Shown one piece after another: positions 42,973 to 50,652 of a DNA stretch of 64,000 bases. Below the pieces are notes generated by a model. It was not told the origin of the DNA. It did not search any database and saw only the letters and a list, made by a program, of their open reading frames with translations. Positions within the stretch are counted from its first letter, which is position 1. Each line of letters opens with the position of its first letter. The position numbers and the translations under genes are program-made. Source of the DNA: Bacteroidales bacterium (GTDB taxonomy: Bacteria; Bacteroidota; Bacteroidia; Bacteroidales; Muribaculaceae); the NCBI GenBank assembly GCA_900770215.1, contig CAAGJW010000078.1:1-64000 (forward strand). The letters are read 5' to 3'.

Positions 42973-43755
42973 ATGCAGCAAGTAAGAGCTAAGAAAGCCC
43001 TGGGGCAACACTTCCTGACCGACCTCTCGATCGCCGAGCGCATCGCCGGCACCGTGAGCGACTACAGGGGCCTGCCCGTGCTCGAGGTGGGACCCGGCAT
43101 GGGCGTGCTCACCCAGTTTCTACTGGCCCAGGGCCACGACCTGAAGGTGGTGGAGCTCGACGGTGAGAGTGTGCATTACCTGCAGGCGGCCTTCCCACAG
43201 CTCGAGGGACGCATCGTTGCGGCCGACTTCCTGCGCCTCGACCTCGACCAGGTGATGGGGCCGGGCCAGTGGGTGGTGATAGGCAACTACCCCTACAACA
43301 TCTCGTCGCAGATTTTCTTCAAGGTGCTCGACTACAAGGACCGCGTGGCTTGCTGCAGCGGCATGCTGCAGCGCGAGGTGGCCCAGCGCATCGCCGCCGG
43401 CCCTGGCAGCAAGACCTATGGCATACTCTCGGTGCTGCTCCAGGCGTGGTACGACATCGAGTATCTCTTCACCGTCGACGAGAACGTGTTCAACCCGCCG
43501 CCCAAGGTGAAGTCGGGCGTCGTGAAGCTCGTGCGCAACGGCGTGAAGCAGCTCGACTGCGACGAGCGCCTGTTTAAGACGGTGGTGAAGACCAGCTTCG
43601 GCATGCGCCGCAAGACGCTGCGCAACTCGCTCAAGAGCCTCTTCCCCAGCGGCAGCCCCGAGCTTGCAGCCTCCATCTTCGACCGCCGGCCCGAGCAGCT
43701 GGGCGTGGCCCAGTTTGTAGAGCTCACCCGCCTGCTCTCGCAGTCGCGCCAGTAG
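42973..43755 (+). CDS. rsmA: 16S rRNA dimethyladenosine transferase (RsmA/KsgA)
   Basis: 260 residues. The family signature runs from KKALGQHFLTD (about 7-17) through VLEVGPGMGVLTQFLL (SAM-binding motif I) and the NPPY-type motif as GNYPYNISSQIFF (about 103-115) to the C-terminal helical domain with TSFGMRRKTLRNSLK. It dimethylates two adjacent adenines near the 3' end of 16S rRNA during small-subunit assembly. About 140 nt of leader with a short hairpin GCTCTTTCAAAGAGC. Confidence 0.95.
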   Translation: MQQVRAKKALGQHFLTDLSIAERIAGTVSDYRGLPVLEVGPGMGVLTQFLLAQGHDLKVVELDGESVHYLQAAFPQLEGRIVAADFLRLDLDQVMGPGQWVVIGNYPYNISSQIFFKVLDYKDRVACCSGMLQREVAQRIAAGPGSKTYGILSVLLQAWYDIEYLFTVDENVFNPPPKVKSGVVKLVRNGVKQLDCDERLFKTVVKTSFGMRRKTLRNSLKSLFPSGSPELAASIFDRRPEQLGVAQFVELTRLLSQSRQ

Positions 43756-43818
43756 CCCCCCGGGAGGACTTTTGCAGCCATGTTGTGGACCGAGTAGAAA
43801 CGATAACACTGAACCGCC

Positions 43819-44685
43819 ATGATCGATAACTATCCCTTTAAACCAGGCGACTGGATAATGGCCGACGACGAGTTTGCAAGGGTCGAGAGCATTTTCCCCA
43901 TGCATTATGAACCCTACGACATCGCCGGTGCTGGCAATGACGTTGTGGTGGGCGACTACAAGCACACCGCCGTGTCTTATCACGCCTTCTGCGACTTGCA
44001 TGGTCGCCTGTGCAGCTCCAAGGCACTTGCCCGCTGGCAGGCCAAGTGCCAGCCTGCCAGCGACTATGTTACGATCTGTGTCGATGTGGCCCAGGGCAGT
44101 GGCGATGCAGCGCTCTCCCTATTGCGCAAGGCAGCCAGGAAGTTGCCCTCCAGGTTCACCTACTGCGACCACGTGCAACCCATGCTGCGTGCAATAGGTG
44201 TCATTGAGGCCGACACGGCAACCACAGCAGAGCCCGGCAGGGATTACGTGTCGTTTGAGCTGTGCTACCTCCTTGCCGAGCAGAGTGGCAGGCGGCTGTC
44301 GTTCTACAAGATGAGGGAGCTGGATTGCTCAATCAGCACCACGTCGTCGCCATTGCTCACCTACGAGGCGGTTTTCGTTGCGATGTACCAGCTGGTGCGG
44401 CTGTGCAGCCGCCAGCGTGGCTGGGATGCGCTCGGCCCGCTTGCCGAACGGCTCAAGGTGGCATCTTTCGCACTGTTCAACCGCGATTTTAAGAGCGACG
44501 CCATTGCCAGTGACTTCTACAAGCATGCACCCAAAACGTTCTACACGCGCGACAGTGCCTATTCCGCAATCGCAGGTTTCCTCGTTCGCAACGCGGCAAC
44601 ACTCGGCATTGAGGATTTTGCCCGCCAAGTGAGCGGCCGAGATGAGCAAGTCGTGAGACTGTATCATCAATTGCTGGGCGTGTAA
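43819..44685 (+). CDS. Protein of unknown function
   Basis: 288 residues, no signal peptide or membrane helices. It begins MIDNYPFKPGDWIMADDEF. An N-terminal beta-rich part (about 1-65) precedes a mostly helical C-terminus with YEAVFVAMYQLVRLCSRQRGW and DSAYSAIAGFLVRNAATLGIEDF. I do not recognise a family. Codon use is a little less GC-biased than in neighbouring rsmA and frr, which fits a lineage-specific or acquired gene. It starts 63 nt after rsmA without a clear promoter. Confidence 0.7.
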   Translation: MIDNYPFKPGDWIMADDEFARVESIFPMHYEPYDIAGAGNDVVVGDYKHTAVSYHAFCDLHGRLCSSKALARWQAKCQPASDYVTICVDVAQGSGDAALSLLRKAARKLPSRFTYCDHVQPMLRAIGVIEADTATTAEPGRDYVSFELCYLLAEQSGRRLSFYKMRELDCSISTTSSPLLTYEAVFVAMYQLVRLCSRQRGWDALGPLAERLKVASFALFNRDFKSDAIASDFYKHAPKTFYTRDSAYSAIAGFLVRNAATLGIEDFARQVSGRDEQVVRLYHQLLGV

Positions 44686-44837
44686 GTCTGTCGTCTTGCT
44701 GCAATGCAAGCCTTTTACTTCTCTCTACACACTCTGTGCCGCCACGATGGCACATGCACACGGTTGCAGCTGCTTGTGTGTGGGCACGGCAATTTCAGTT
44801 TTTTGGCTGTTTTCTTGCAATCGTGCTTGGAAATGAC

Positions 44838-44845
44838 TATTTTTG
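44838..44845 (+). promoter_or_regulatory. frr promoter: TTGC -33 and TATTTTTG -7
   Basis: Exact -7 box, with TTGC at 44815-44818 19 bp upstream. About 60 nt of leader. Confidence 0.75.
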
Positions 44846-44906
44846 AAGACCGAAGACCGAAAAGACAACTATTCAATAATCATAAAACAAAAAACAACTG
44901 ACTGAC

Positions 44907-45467
44907 ATGAGTGACGTAAATACTTATCTCAATCCTGCTGAGAAGAAAATGAAAGAGGCTGTGGCTTATCTCGAAGACGCCCTGGCCCACATACGCGCAG
45001 GAAAGGCCAATGTGAGAATCCTCGACGATGTGAAGGTGAACGCCTATGGCCAGAAGATGCCCATCTCGGGCGTGGCCAACATTGCCACCCCCGATGCCCG
45101 CAGCATCACCATCACCCCCTGGGACCGCAACAACATCAGGGCCATCGAGAAGGCTATCATGGACTCCAACGTGGGCATCACCCCCGAAAACAACGGAGAG
45201 GTCATACGCCTCAACATCCCGCCCCTCACCGAGGAGCGCCGCAAGCAGCTCGTGAAGGACTCCAAGGCCGAGGCCGAAAAGGCCAAGGTGAGTGTGCGCA
45301 ACGCCCGCCGCGAGGCCATCGAGGGCTTGAAAAAAGCGCTCAAGACGGGCCTGAGCGAGGACAACGAGAAGGATGCCGAGACCCGGGTGCAGAAGCTGCA
45401 CGACAAGTACCTGAAAGACATCGACGTGGTCTTTGCCGCCAAGGAAAAAGAAATACTCACTGTGTAG
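44907..45467 (+). CDS. frr: Ribosome recycling factor
   Basis: 186 residues, the standard length. The three-helix/beta architecture is evident: the KKMKEAVAYLEDALAHIRAGKAN N-terminal helix (given here as KKMKEAVAYLEDALAH then IRAGKAN), the domain II stretch GVANIATPDARSITITPWD, and RLNIPPLTEERRKQLVK with its long helix. With EF-G it splits post-termination ribosomes. Own promoter and a very strong terminator. Confidence 0.97.
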   Translation: MSDVNTYLNPAEKKMKEAVAYLEDALAHIRAGKANVRILDDVKVNAYGQKMPISGVANIATPDARSITITPWDRNNIRAIEKAIMDSNVGITPENNGEVIRLNIPPLTEERRKQLVKDSKAEAEKAKVSVRNARREAIEGLKKALKTGLSEDNEKDAETRVQKLHDKYLKDIDVVFAAKEKEILTV

Positions 45468-45506
45468 AGCAGCGGTGCATCGCGCCACATTGCCGCGCGC
45501 CATAGG

Positions 45507-45558
45507 GCAGGGGCAGCCAGCGAGTGCACTCGCTGGCTGCCCCTGCTGCTCTTGGTTT
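45507..45558 (+). terminator. Terminator formed by a perfect 40-bp palindrome after frr
   Basis: Positions 45507-45546 are exactly self-complementary, followed by CTGCTCTTGGTTTT. It could also stop leftward transcription. Its distal part supplies one copy of the 17-bp repeat that bounds the toxin island. Confidence 0.85.
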
Positions 45559-45640
45559 TGGATTTGTTACACATATATCCCTATGATAAACGCTAAAAGC
45601 ACTGTTCTTCAAAAGAAAAGCAATAGTGTGACGTTAGAAC

Positions 45641-45648
45641 TATATTTG
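45641..45648 (+). promoter_or_regulatory. Orphan -7 box (TATATTTG) with no gene downstream
   Basis: Exact match pointing into about 130 nt of AT-rich DNA that ends in a TTTTTT run near 45725. It faces the tail of a convergent gene. It is either the remnant promoter of a lost gene or the start of a small RNA. Confidence 0.35.
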
Positions 45649-45784
45649 CAACAATTGGATACAGTATTATGATATAGCAGACCGGATAATCTTATTAGCT
45701 GTATATTGTTAAACGACTTACTCTTTTTTCAGGTGTTTTAATTATATATTGCAGGTGGCCAATTTTGTGATTTGCAATACATTT

Positions 45785-46363
45785 TCACATTTCCTTGTGT
45801 ATTGAGCACAATGGCGTGAATTGAGAGTGGTTATACGAGAGTGAAACATATCCTCCCAGGCATTGAAACCTGGAGAATTCATGAACGTTGAGCACATAAT
45901 ATCCCGTTTTACTGTCATAAACGCAATGTCTATACTTCTCACTAGAAATAGTGTCAATCACAAATTGTCTCGAGCGAATGCCCACGATGTTGCTTCCATC
46001 AATGTCTTCATTGGGACAATAAATATTGGTTTTCCCTAAAGAATCCTTGAAGAAGGTGATGCAGAAATTCGCATTGTCATATCTCGCAATCTTTATGTAA
46101 TCGGATTTCTTCACATTCAAAGCATCGATTTTGTCAGAAAACAAAATATATCGATAATCGCTATTCTGCGGGTCATCCAAAAATTCCATATAAATGTCGT
46201 GATATGGGTTGTAATAAATTCCATATCGCTCGCTTTCATGATATTCTGGTTTCGGCCACATGTTGTATAGTAGTGTAACCAGTCCTGCGACCACGATTGC
46301 CAGACATGTAATCGTCGTTTTATTAAAAATACATCCTTTCATCCTATAACAATTTTTTACCAA
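45785..46363 (-). CDS. Membrane-anchored candidate immunity protein for the RHS tip
   Basis: 192 residues (or 185 from the internal Met at 46342). One N-terminal membrane helix (TITCLAIVVAGLVTLLYNMW, about residues 17-36) is followed by an extracytoplasmic domain with no recognised fold (RYGIYYNPYHDIYMEFLDD and so on). The gene is AT-rich and overlaps the stop of the RHS gene by 7 bp, the usual place for an immunity gene to a polymorphic toxin. The anchored position suggests it meets the toxin at the membrane or in the periplasm. Immunity is inferred from position and composition only. Confidence 0.6.
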   Translation of the reverse strand: MVKNCYRMKGCIFNKTTITCLAIVVAGLVTLLYNMWPKPEYHESERYGIYYNPYHDIYMEFLDDPQNSDYRYILFSDKIDALNVKKSDYIKIARYDNANFCITFFKDSLGKTNIYCPNEDIDGSNIVGIRSRQFVIDTISSEKYRHCVYDSKTGYYVLNVHEFSRFQCLGGYVSLSYNHSQFTPLCSIHKEM

Positions 46364-47949
46364 TCAATGGGAACTGGAATGTCTGGCAGCAGTTTGTTCC
46401 ACAACTTTATGCCTTCTTGCCAACCCAAAAATTCCGCATTTACAGTGGAAAGCTCTTCAATGCCAAGTCGCTTGTTACTAAACATTTCATAGGTGTCAAA
46501 AGCAACTCTTGCAATTCCCCAAGAAACTCCATTTACTCCTGCCACATAACCAGCAGCCCAATTGCCTATGTCTCTAGCCGAACTTATAATTATTTTCCCA
46601 TCTATCTCATTCCCGACAGACATTCCCCGATACTGATGTTCTACAGAGTTTCTCGAATTGCCAACATTCTTGAAATCCCATTTGTGTTTTGCACGCCCCC
46701 AATCACTAACATACTTAGCCAAATTAGGATGTGACTTAACTTCCATTTGAAATTTCATCCCGCTTTTGTCATTGAGATCAATAATGCTCTTTACCACATG
46801 TCCCTTTTTACCATCTTTACCTGATGCAAAAAATGTAGTCAAACTTGGTGTCACACCAATTATGCGCTTTTTACCCTTTTCTATTACATAGACATTCTTG
46901 TCATTATCTTCCAAATAAACACTTTGCACTTGAAATCTATTATTACCTAAGGGGATGACTTGAGTGCTTTTCCCGGAGGGGTCGGTGAAGCGCACGGGGT
47001 TGCCGGCGCACCACAGGTAGGGGCTGAGGCCGCTGTATTTCTCGGCCAGGAGGTCTTGGGTTGTGGTGCGGCCCAGGGCAGGATCCATGTGTCGGGCCTC
47101 AAAATCGTAAAAGTCGGCGCCGGCCTGCCGGTTGAGCTCCTTGCCAGTGTACTTGCAGGGCTGCACGCCGGCGGCTATGACACTGGGGCCGTGCAGCATG
47201 CCGTAGGGGTAGTAGCTGTTCACCTCCTCCAGGGTGCCGTCGTCGGCCACCACGGCGCGCACGTCGCCGCGGTAGTCCTTCACATAGTAGTGGTAGCCCG
47301 TCGAGTCCCTGTAGCCCGCGTCGTTGGCCACGCGCTCGAGCGTGCCGTTGCAGTAGATGTGGCCGGCGCAGTAGTCGCGGGTCGTCAAGGTCCTGACCGG
47401 GGGCTCGATGCCCGTGCTGCCGCCCGTGTCTGCCGCCCGTGCCGTCCGGCTGCCCGAGGCGCGCAGGCTGCCTGCACCTGCGCCCGGCTCGCCGTCGATG
47501 ACGGCGACGTTGTTGAGCAAGTGCTCCACCCGCAGCTTGCGCCCGTCGGCGTCGTAGGTGTAGCGGGTCTCGTGCCCGTCGGCGAAGCGCACTGCCTGTG
47601 GCAGGTTCAGCACGTTGTAGGCGATGCTGTGCAGGCCCCTGTTGCGGTCGCTGGTCATGTTGCCGTTGGCATCGTAGGTGTATTCCTCGGCCCGGTCGGC
47701 GCCGTCCTTGAAGTCCATAGCGTCGGCATAGGTGAGGCCGTCGGCCCGGTCGGCCGCCTTTTTCAGCTGGTTGCCGCTGTAGGCGAGGCTCAGGTCGTCG
47801 ATGTCGCCAAAGGTCCACACCGTGCTTCCCGGCGTGGTCACGGCCTCGCTCAGCCCCTTGCGGTGCAGCATCGTTGTTGTCCTGAATCGTTTCATATCAC
47901 ACATCAATTTAAAGTGAAACACCCAAACTCGCCGGTTCCGCGATCTCAT
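46357..47949 (-). CDS. Truncated RHS/YD-repeat protein with a C-terminal toxin tip
   Basis: 530 residues, lacking the signal peptide and most of the YD-repeat shell of a full RHS protein. The core fragment (about 75-325) has YTYDANGNMTSDRNRG, TRYTYDADGRKLRV, YHYYVKDYRGDVRAVV, YDFEARHMDPALGR and the shell-end motif NPVRFTDPSGK. After DPSGK the DNA turns AT-rich, and the last roughly 205 residues are an unrelated tip containing KWDFKN, DIGNWAAGYVAGVNGVSWG and GWQEGIKLW. From memory this spacing resembles polymorphic toxin group 44, but that needs a profile search. Without export signals it looks like an orphan tip, kept as a donor for recombination or as a relic. Confidence 0.75.
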   Translation of the reverse strand: MRSRNRRVWVFHFKLMCDMKRFRTTTMLHRKGLSEAVTTPGSTVWTFGDIDDLSLAYSGNQLKKAADRADGLTYADAMDFKDGADRAEEYTYDANGNMTSDRNRGLHSIAYNVLNLPQAVRFADGHETRYTYDADGRKLRVEHLLNNVAVIDGEPGAGAGSLRASGSRTARAADTGGSTGIEPPVRTLTTRDYCAGHIYCNGTLERVANDAGYRDSTGYHYYVKDYRGDVRAVVADDGTLEEVNSYYPYGMLHGPSVIAAGVQPCKYTGKELNRQAGADFYDFEARHMDPALGRTTTQDLLAEKYSGLSPYLWCAGNPVRFTDPSGKSTQVIPLGNNRFQVQSVYLEDNDKNVYVIEKGKKRIIGVTPSLTTFFASGKDGKKGHVVKSIIDLNDKSGMKFQMEVKSHPNLAKYVSDWGRAKHKWDFKNVGNSRNSVEHQYRGMSVGNEIDGKIIISSARDIGNWAAGYVAGVNGVSWGIARVAFDTYEMFSNKRLGIEELSTVNAEFLGWQEGIKLWNKLLPDIPVPIDW

Positions 47950-48236
47950 GACCGCCCGTGGCCCCCTTCATCCGCAGGGCTGCTTCAAGTATGTTTGTCC
48001 CCAACTGATGGCCAGTGGATTGACTTGACGAGATGATTGTTCTCACCAGCCCATGTGCCGACGGCAGAAAATGCAAAAAGGACGACAATGTCAAGATATG
48101 AACGTGAGGATGCTTGCATAAAGGTTTAATATGACTTTGCCGCTAAGATAATCAATATTTTGAAATATGCAAAATATTAAGGCATGTTGTGCAACATAAT
48201 ATGCGATAATATTCATGGTCTTGTCACATTTCACAT
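47950..48236. other. AT-rich gap with palindromes
   Basis: No gene seen. It holds a perfect 9-bp inverted repeat (AATATTTTG 48154-48162 with CAAAATATT 48170-48178) and a dyad ATGTTG-TG-CAACAT at 48184-48197. No clean TAnnTTTG box faces the RHS gene, consistent with a silent orphan. Confidence 0.5.
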
Positions 48237-48263
48237 TGCCCCTGCTGCTCTTGTGTGGTGGGG

Positions 48264-49154
48264 TCAGTAGTTGCTGAGGGCTTTTTTGAGCTCGGTCACG
48301 ATCTGGGCCTTGAGCTCGGGCGGGCTGATGACCTCGATGTTGCTGCCGCGGCTCATGATTTCCTCTTTGAGGTCGTAGGTGAGCTTCATGCGGTAGTGGA
48401 ATATCGAGTAGCTGTCGTGCACCTCCTCGCGCTGCGAGGGGTGCAGGGGCAGGGCCCGCATGTACTTGGCCTGGGTGCTGGTGGCCCGCAGCACGATGTC
48501 CTTGGGCTCGTCTTGGCTGGAGGTGATGCCAAAGCAGTCTTTGAAGAAGTTCATGGGGTCGAAGCCCTGGGGCATGGAGAACTTGTCGCCCGTGATGTGC
48601 AGGTCGGTCATGCGGTCGAGCGCGTAGGTCTTCACGCGCTTGTCTTTCAGGTCGAAGCCTATCACATACCACAGTTGCTTGAAAATTTTCACAAAGTAGG
48701 GCTCGAGAGTGACGTGGGTGGCGTTGACGCGCTGGTAGCTGTGGTAGTCGTACTTGATGCGCAGGCCCTGCTTCATGGCTTGCACCACGATGGGCAGGTG
48801 CTGGCGTGCCGAGGGCACATTCTCGAGGATGATGCGGCTGCTCACGTCTTGCGAGTCGCTGAGCATGCCGTTGATCGACATCGAGTCGAGCAGCCAGCGG
48901 CTGAGCCGCGACTGGGCCTCGGTCTCGTCGTGGGCGATGTAGTACTCATAGGTGGCTCGGTCGCAGGCCAGGGTGATGCCAAACATGTCGTAGATGGCAT
49001 CGCGGTAGTTGAAAAACGTGCGCCGCGACAGGGGCTTGCCGTCGCTCAACGACGAGAGGCGCCACTGCTCGCTCAGCTCGTCGAAGGTGATGCGCTTGCG
49101 GCGCTCCACCGTGTCGATGAGCCACACATATTTTGCCACTTGGTTGCGTGCCAT
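48264..49154 (-). CDS. WYL-domain transcriptional regulator
   Basis: 296 residues. The N-terminal winged-helix part (about 1-75) contains ITFDELSEQW and LSRRTFFNYRDAI. The WYL region (about 125-210) contains YHSYQRVNATHVTLEPYFVKIFKQLWYVIGF (split: YHSYQRVNATHVTLEPYF, then VKIFKQLWYVIGF) and a KTYALDRM element. A C-terminal WCX-like part follows. WYL proteins sense nucleotides or nucleic acid and control stress, defence or transport genes. It starts 13 nt after the symporter gene and is therefore likely its co-transcribed regulator. Its stop lies 10 bp from the island's boundary repeat. Confidence 0.88.
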   Translation of the reverse strand: MARNQVAKYVWLIDTVERRKRITFDELSEQWRLSSLSDGKPLSRRTFFNYRDAIYDMFGITLACDRATYEYYIAHDETEAQSRLSRWLLDSMSINGMLSDSQDVSSRIILENVPSARQHLPIVVQAMKQGLRIKYDYHSYQRVNATHVTLEPYFVKIFKQLWYVIGFDLKDKRVKTYALDRMTDLHITGDKFSMPQGFDPMNFFKDCFGITSSQDEPKDIVLRATSTQAKYMRALPLHPSQREEVHDSYSIFHYRMKLTYDLKEEIMSRGSNIEVISPPELKAQIVTELKKALSNY

Positions 49155-49167
49155 GCTGCCTGCTATT

Positions 49168-50631
49168 TTATTGCTCGGCCTTGTTGCACCGCAGCGCTAT
49201 CAAGCCCAGTATGGTGAAGGCGGCGTTGTAGAGCAGCAGCTCGAAGCCTATCTCGTAGGCCCAGTACTGCTTGGCCACATATTGCAGCACCCAGCTGAGC
49301 ACGGGCGCGGCGATGCACACCACGGGCACCCACTTGTCGCGCACGCTCGACTTGCTGAACATGCCGTAGGCAAAGAGTCCCAGGATGGGCCCGTAGGTGT
49401 AGCTGGCCAGGGCGTAGACGAGCTTGATGGCGCTGTCGTTGTTGGCATAGTAAAAGGCCAGGATGATGAGGCCCATGATGGCGGCCATCGTGATGTGCAC
49501 CATCTTGCGGGTCTTGCCCAGCTGCTTGTCGGTTTGCTTCTTGTCGCTGCCCAGGATGTCGACCACAAACGAGTTGGTGAGCGCTGTCAGGGCCGAGCCG
49601 GCTGCCGAGTAGCCTGCCGAGACAAAGCCCAGCACAAAGAGGATGCCCACAATCACGGGCATGCCCTTGTCCCAAGCCACGAGGCTGAACAGGGTGTCGG
49701 CCTTCTCGGGCGTGGCGATGCCGTGGGCCCGGGTGTAGAGCACAAGTATCGAACCTAAAATGAGGAAGAGCCCCACTACAAACACTTGCACGATGCCGCT
49801 CACCACCAGGCCTTTCTTCGACTCCTTCACGTTCTTGCTGGCCAGCGTGCGCTGCATGAGGTCCTGGTCGAGACCGGTCATGGCGATGACCATGAAGATG
49901 CCTGCCAGGAATTGCTTCCAGAAGTAGGTGCCCTCGCTGGGGTTGTCGAAGTAGAAGATGCGCGTGGTGCCGCTGTCGGCGACCTTGCTGGCGATGTTGC
50001 CCTCGCCGCCCAGGCCCTTGGCCACAAACACGATGCACAGCACTACCGAGAGAATGAGGCACAGGCTCTTGAGCGTGTCGGTCCATATCACGGTCTTCAC
50101 GCCGCCCTGCAGGGTGTAGAGGAAGATGAGGGCAATGGTGATGACGATGTTGACAATGAAGGGAATGTGCAGCGGGTCGAAGACGAGCAGCTGCAGGCTC
50201 ACGCACACCACCAGGAAGCGCACTGCCGCACCCAGCATCTTGCTCACAAAGAAGAACCAGGCGCCGGTCTTGTGGGTGCGGGCCCCGAAGCGCTCCTCGA
50301 GGTAGCCGTAGATCGACTTGAGGTGGCGCTTGAAAAACAGCGGCATGAGCACATAGGCTATCACAAAGTAGCCCACGGCAAAGCCCAGCACCATCTGCAT
50401 GTAGCTGTATTGCGAGGCGATGACCATGCCGGGCACCGAGATGAAGGTGACGCCCGATATGGGTGCGCCTATCATGGCGATGGCCACGATAAACCAGGGT
50501 GCTTGATGTCCGCCGGTGAGGGCGGTGTTGGTGTCGCTCTTGCGCGAGGCCAGCCATGAGATAATGAAGAGAATGATGAAGTATCCTACCAGGGTGGCCA
50601 GGACAATGGTTGCTTTCTGTAGATCGGTCAT
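49168..50631 (-). CDS. Sodium:solute symporter (SSS family)
   Basis: 487 residues with about 13 membrane helices. It opens with LVGYFIILFIISWLASRKSDTN (split: LVGYFIILFIISWL, ASRKSDTN). The family pattern APISGVTFISVPGM (about 58-71), FLYTLQGGVKTVIWTDTLKS, and GYSAAGSALTALTNSFVVD are all present. SSS proteins import sugars, amino acids or other organics with sodium. The directly upstream NamZ-like lipoprotein releases muramic-acid sugars from peptidoglycan, so MurNAc or a muropeptide is the likely cargo; that is inference from the operon. Confidence 0.9.
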   Translation of the reverse strand: MTDLQKATIVLATLVGYFIILFIISWLASRKSDTNTALTGGHQAPWFIVAIAMIGAPISGVTFISVPGMVIASQYSYMQMVLGFAVGYFVIAYVLMPLFFKRHLKSIYGYLEERFGARTHKTGAWFFFVSKMLGAAVRFLVVCVSLQLLVFDPLHIPFIVNIVITIALIFLYTLQGGVKTVIWTDTLKSLCLILSVVLCIVFVAKGLGGEGNIASKVADSGTTRIFYFDNPSEGTYFWKQFLAGIFMVIAMTGLDQDLMQRTLASKNVKESKKGLVVSGIVQVFVVGLFLILGSILVLYTRAHGIATPEKADTLFSLVAWDKGMPVIVGILFVLGFVSAGYSAAGSALTALTNSFVVDILGSDKKQTDKQLGKTRKMVHITMAAIMGLIILAFYYANNDSAIKLVYALASYTYGPILGLFAYGMFSKSSVRDKWVPVVCIAAPVLSWVLQYVAKQYWAYEIGFELLLYNAAFTILGLIALRCNKAEQ

Positions 50632-50652
50632 GTTGTTGTTGCTGTGTAGAGA

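Larger units (their letters stand above)
45538..48253. mobile_element. RHS-tip/immunity island bounded by an exact 17-bp direct repeat
   Basis: The sequence TGCCCCTGCTGCTCTTG occurs at 45538-45554 (in the frr terminator) and again at 48237-48253, just beyond the WYL gene's stop. Between them lie the AT-rich immunity candidate, the RHS tip gene and flanking AT-rich DNA, all unlike the housekeeping genes on either side. No transposase or integrase is present, so the route of entry (recombination at the repeat or slippage) is inferred. Confidence 0.6.
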
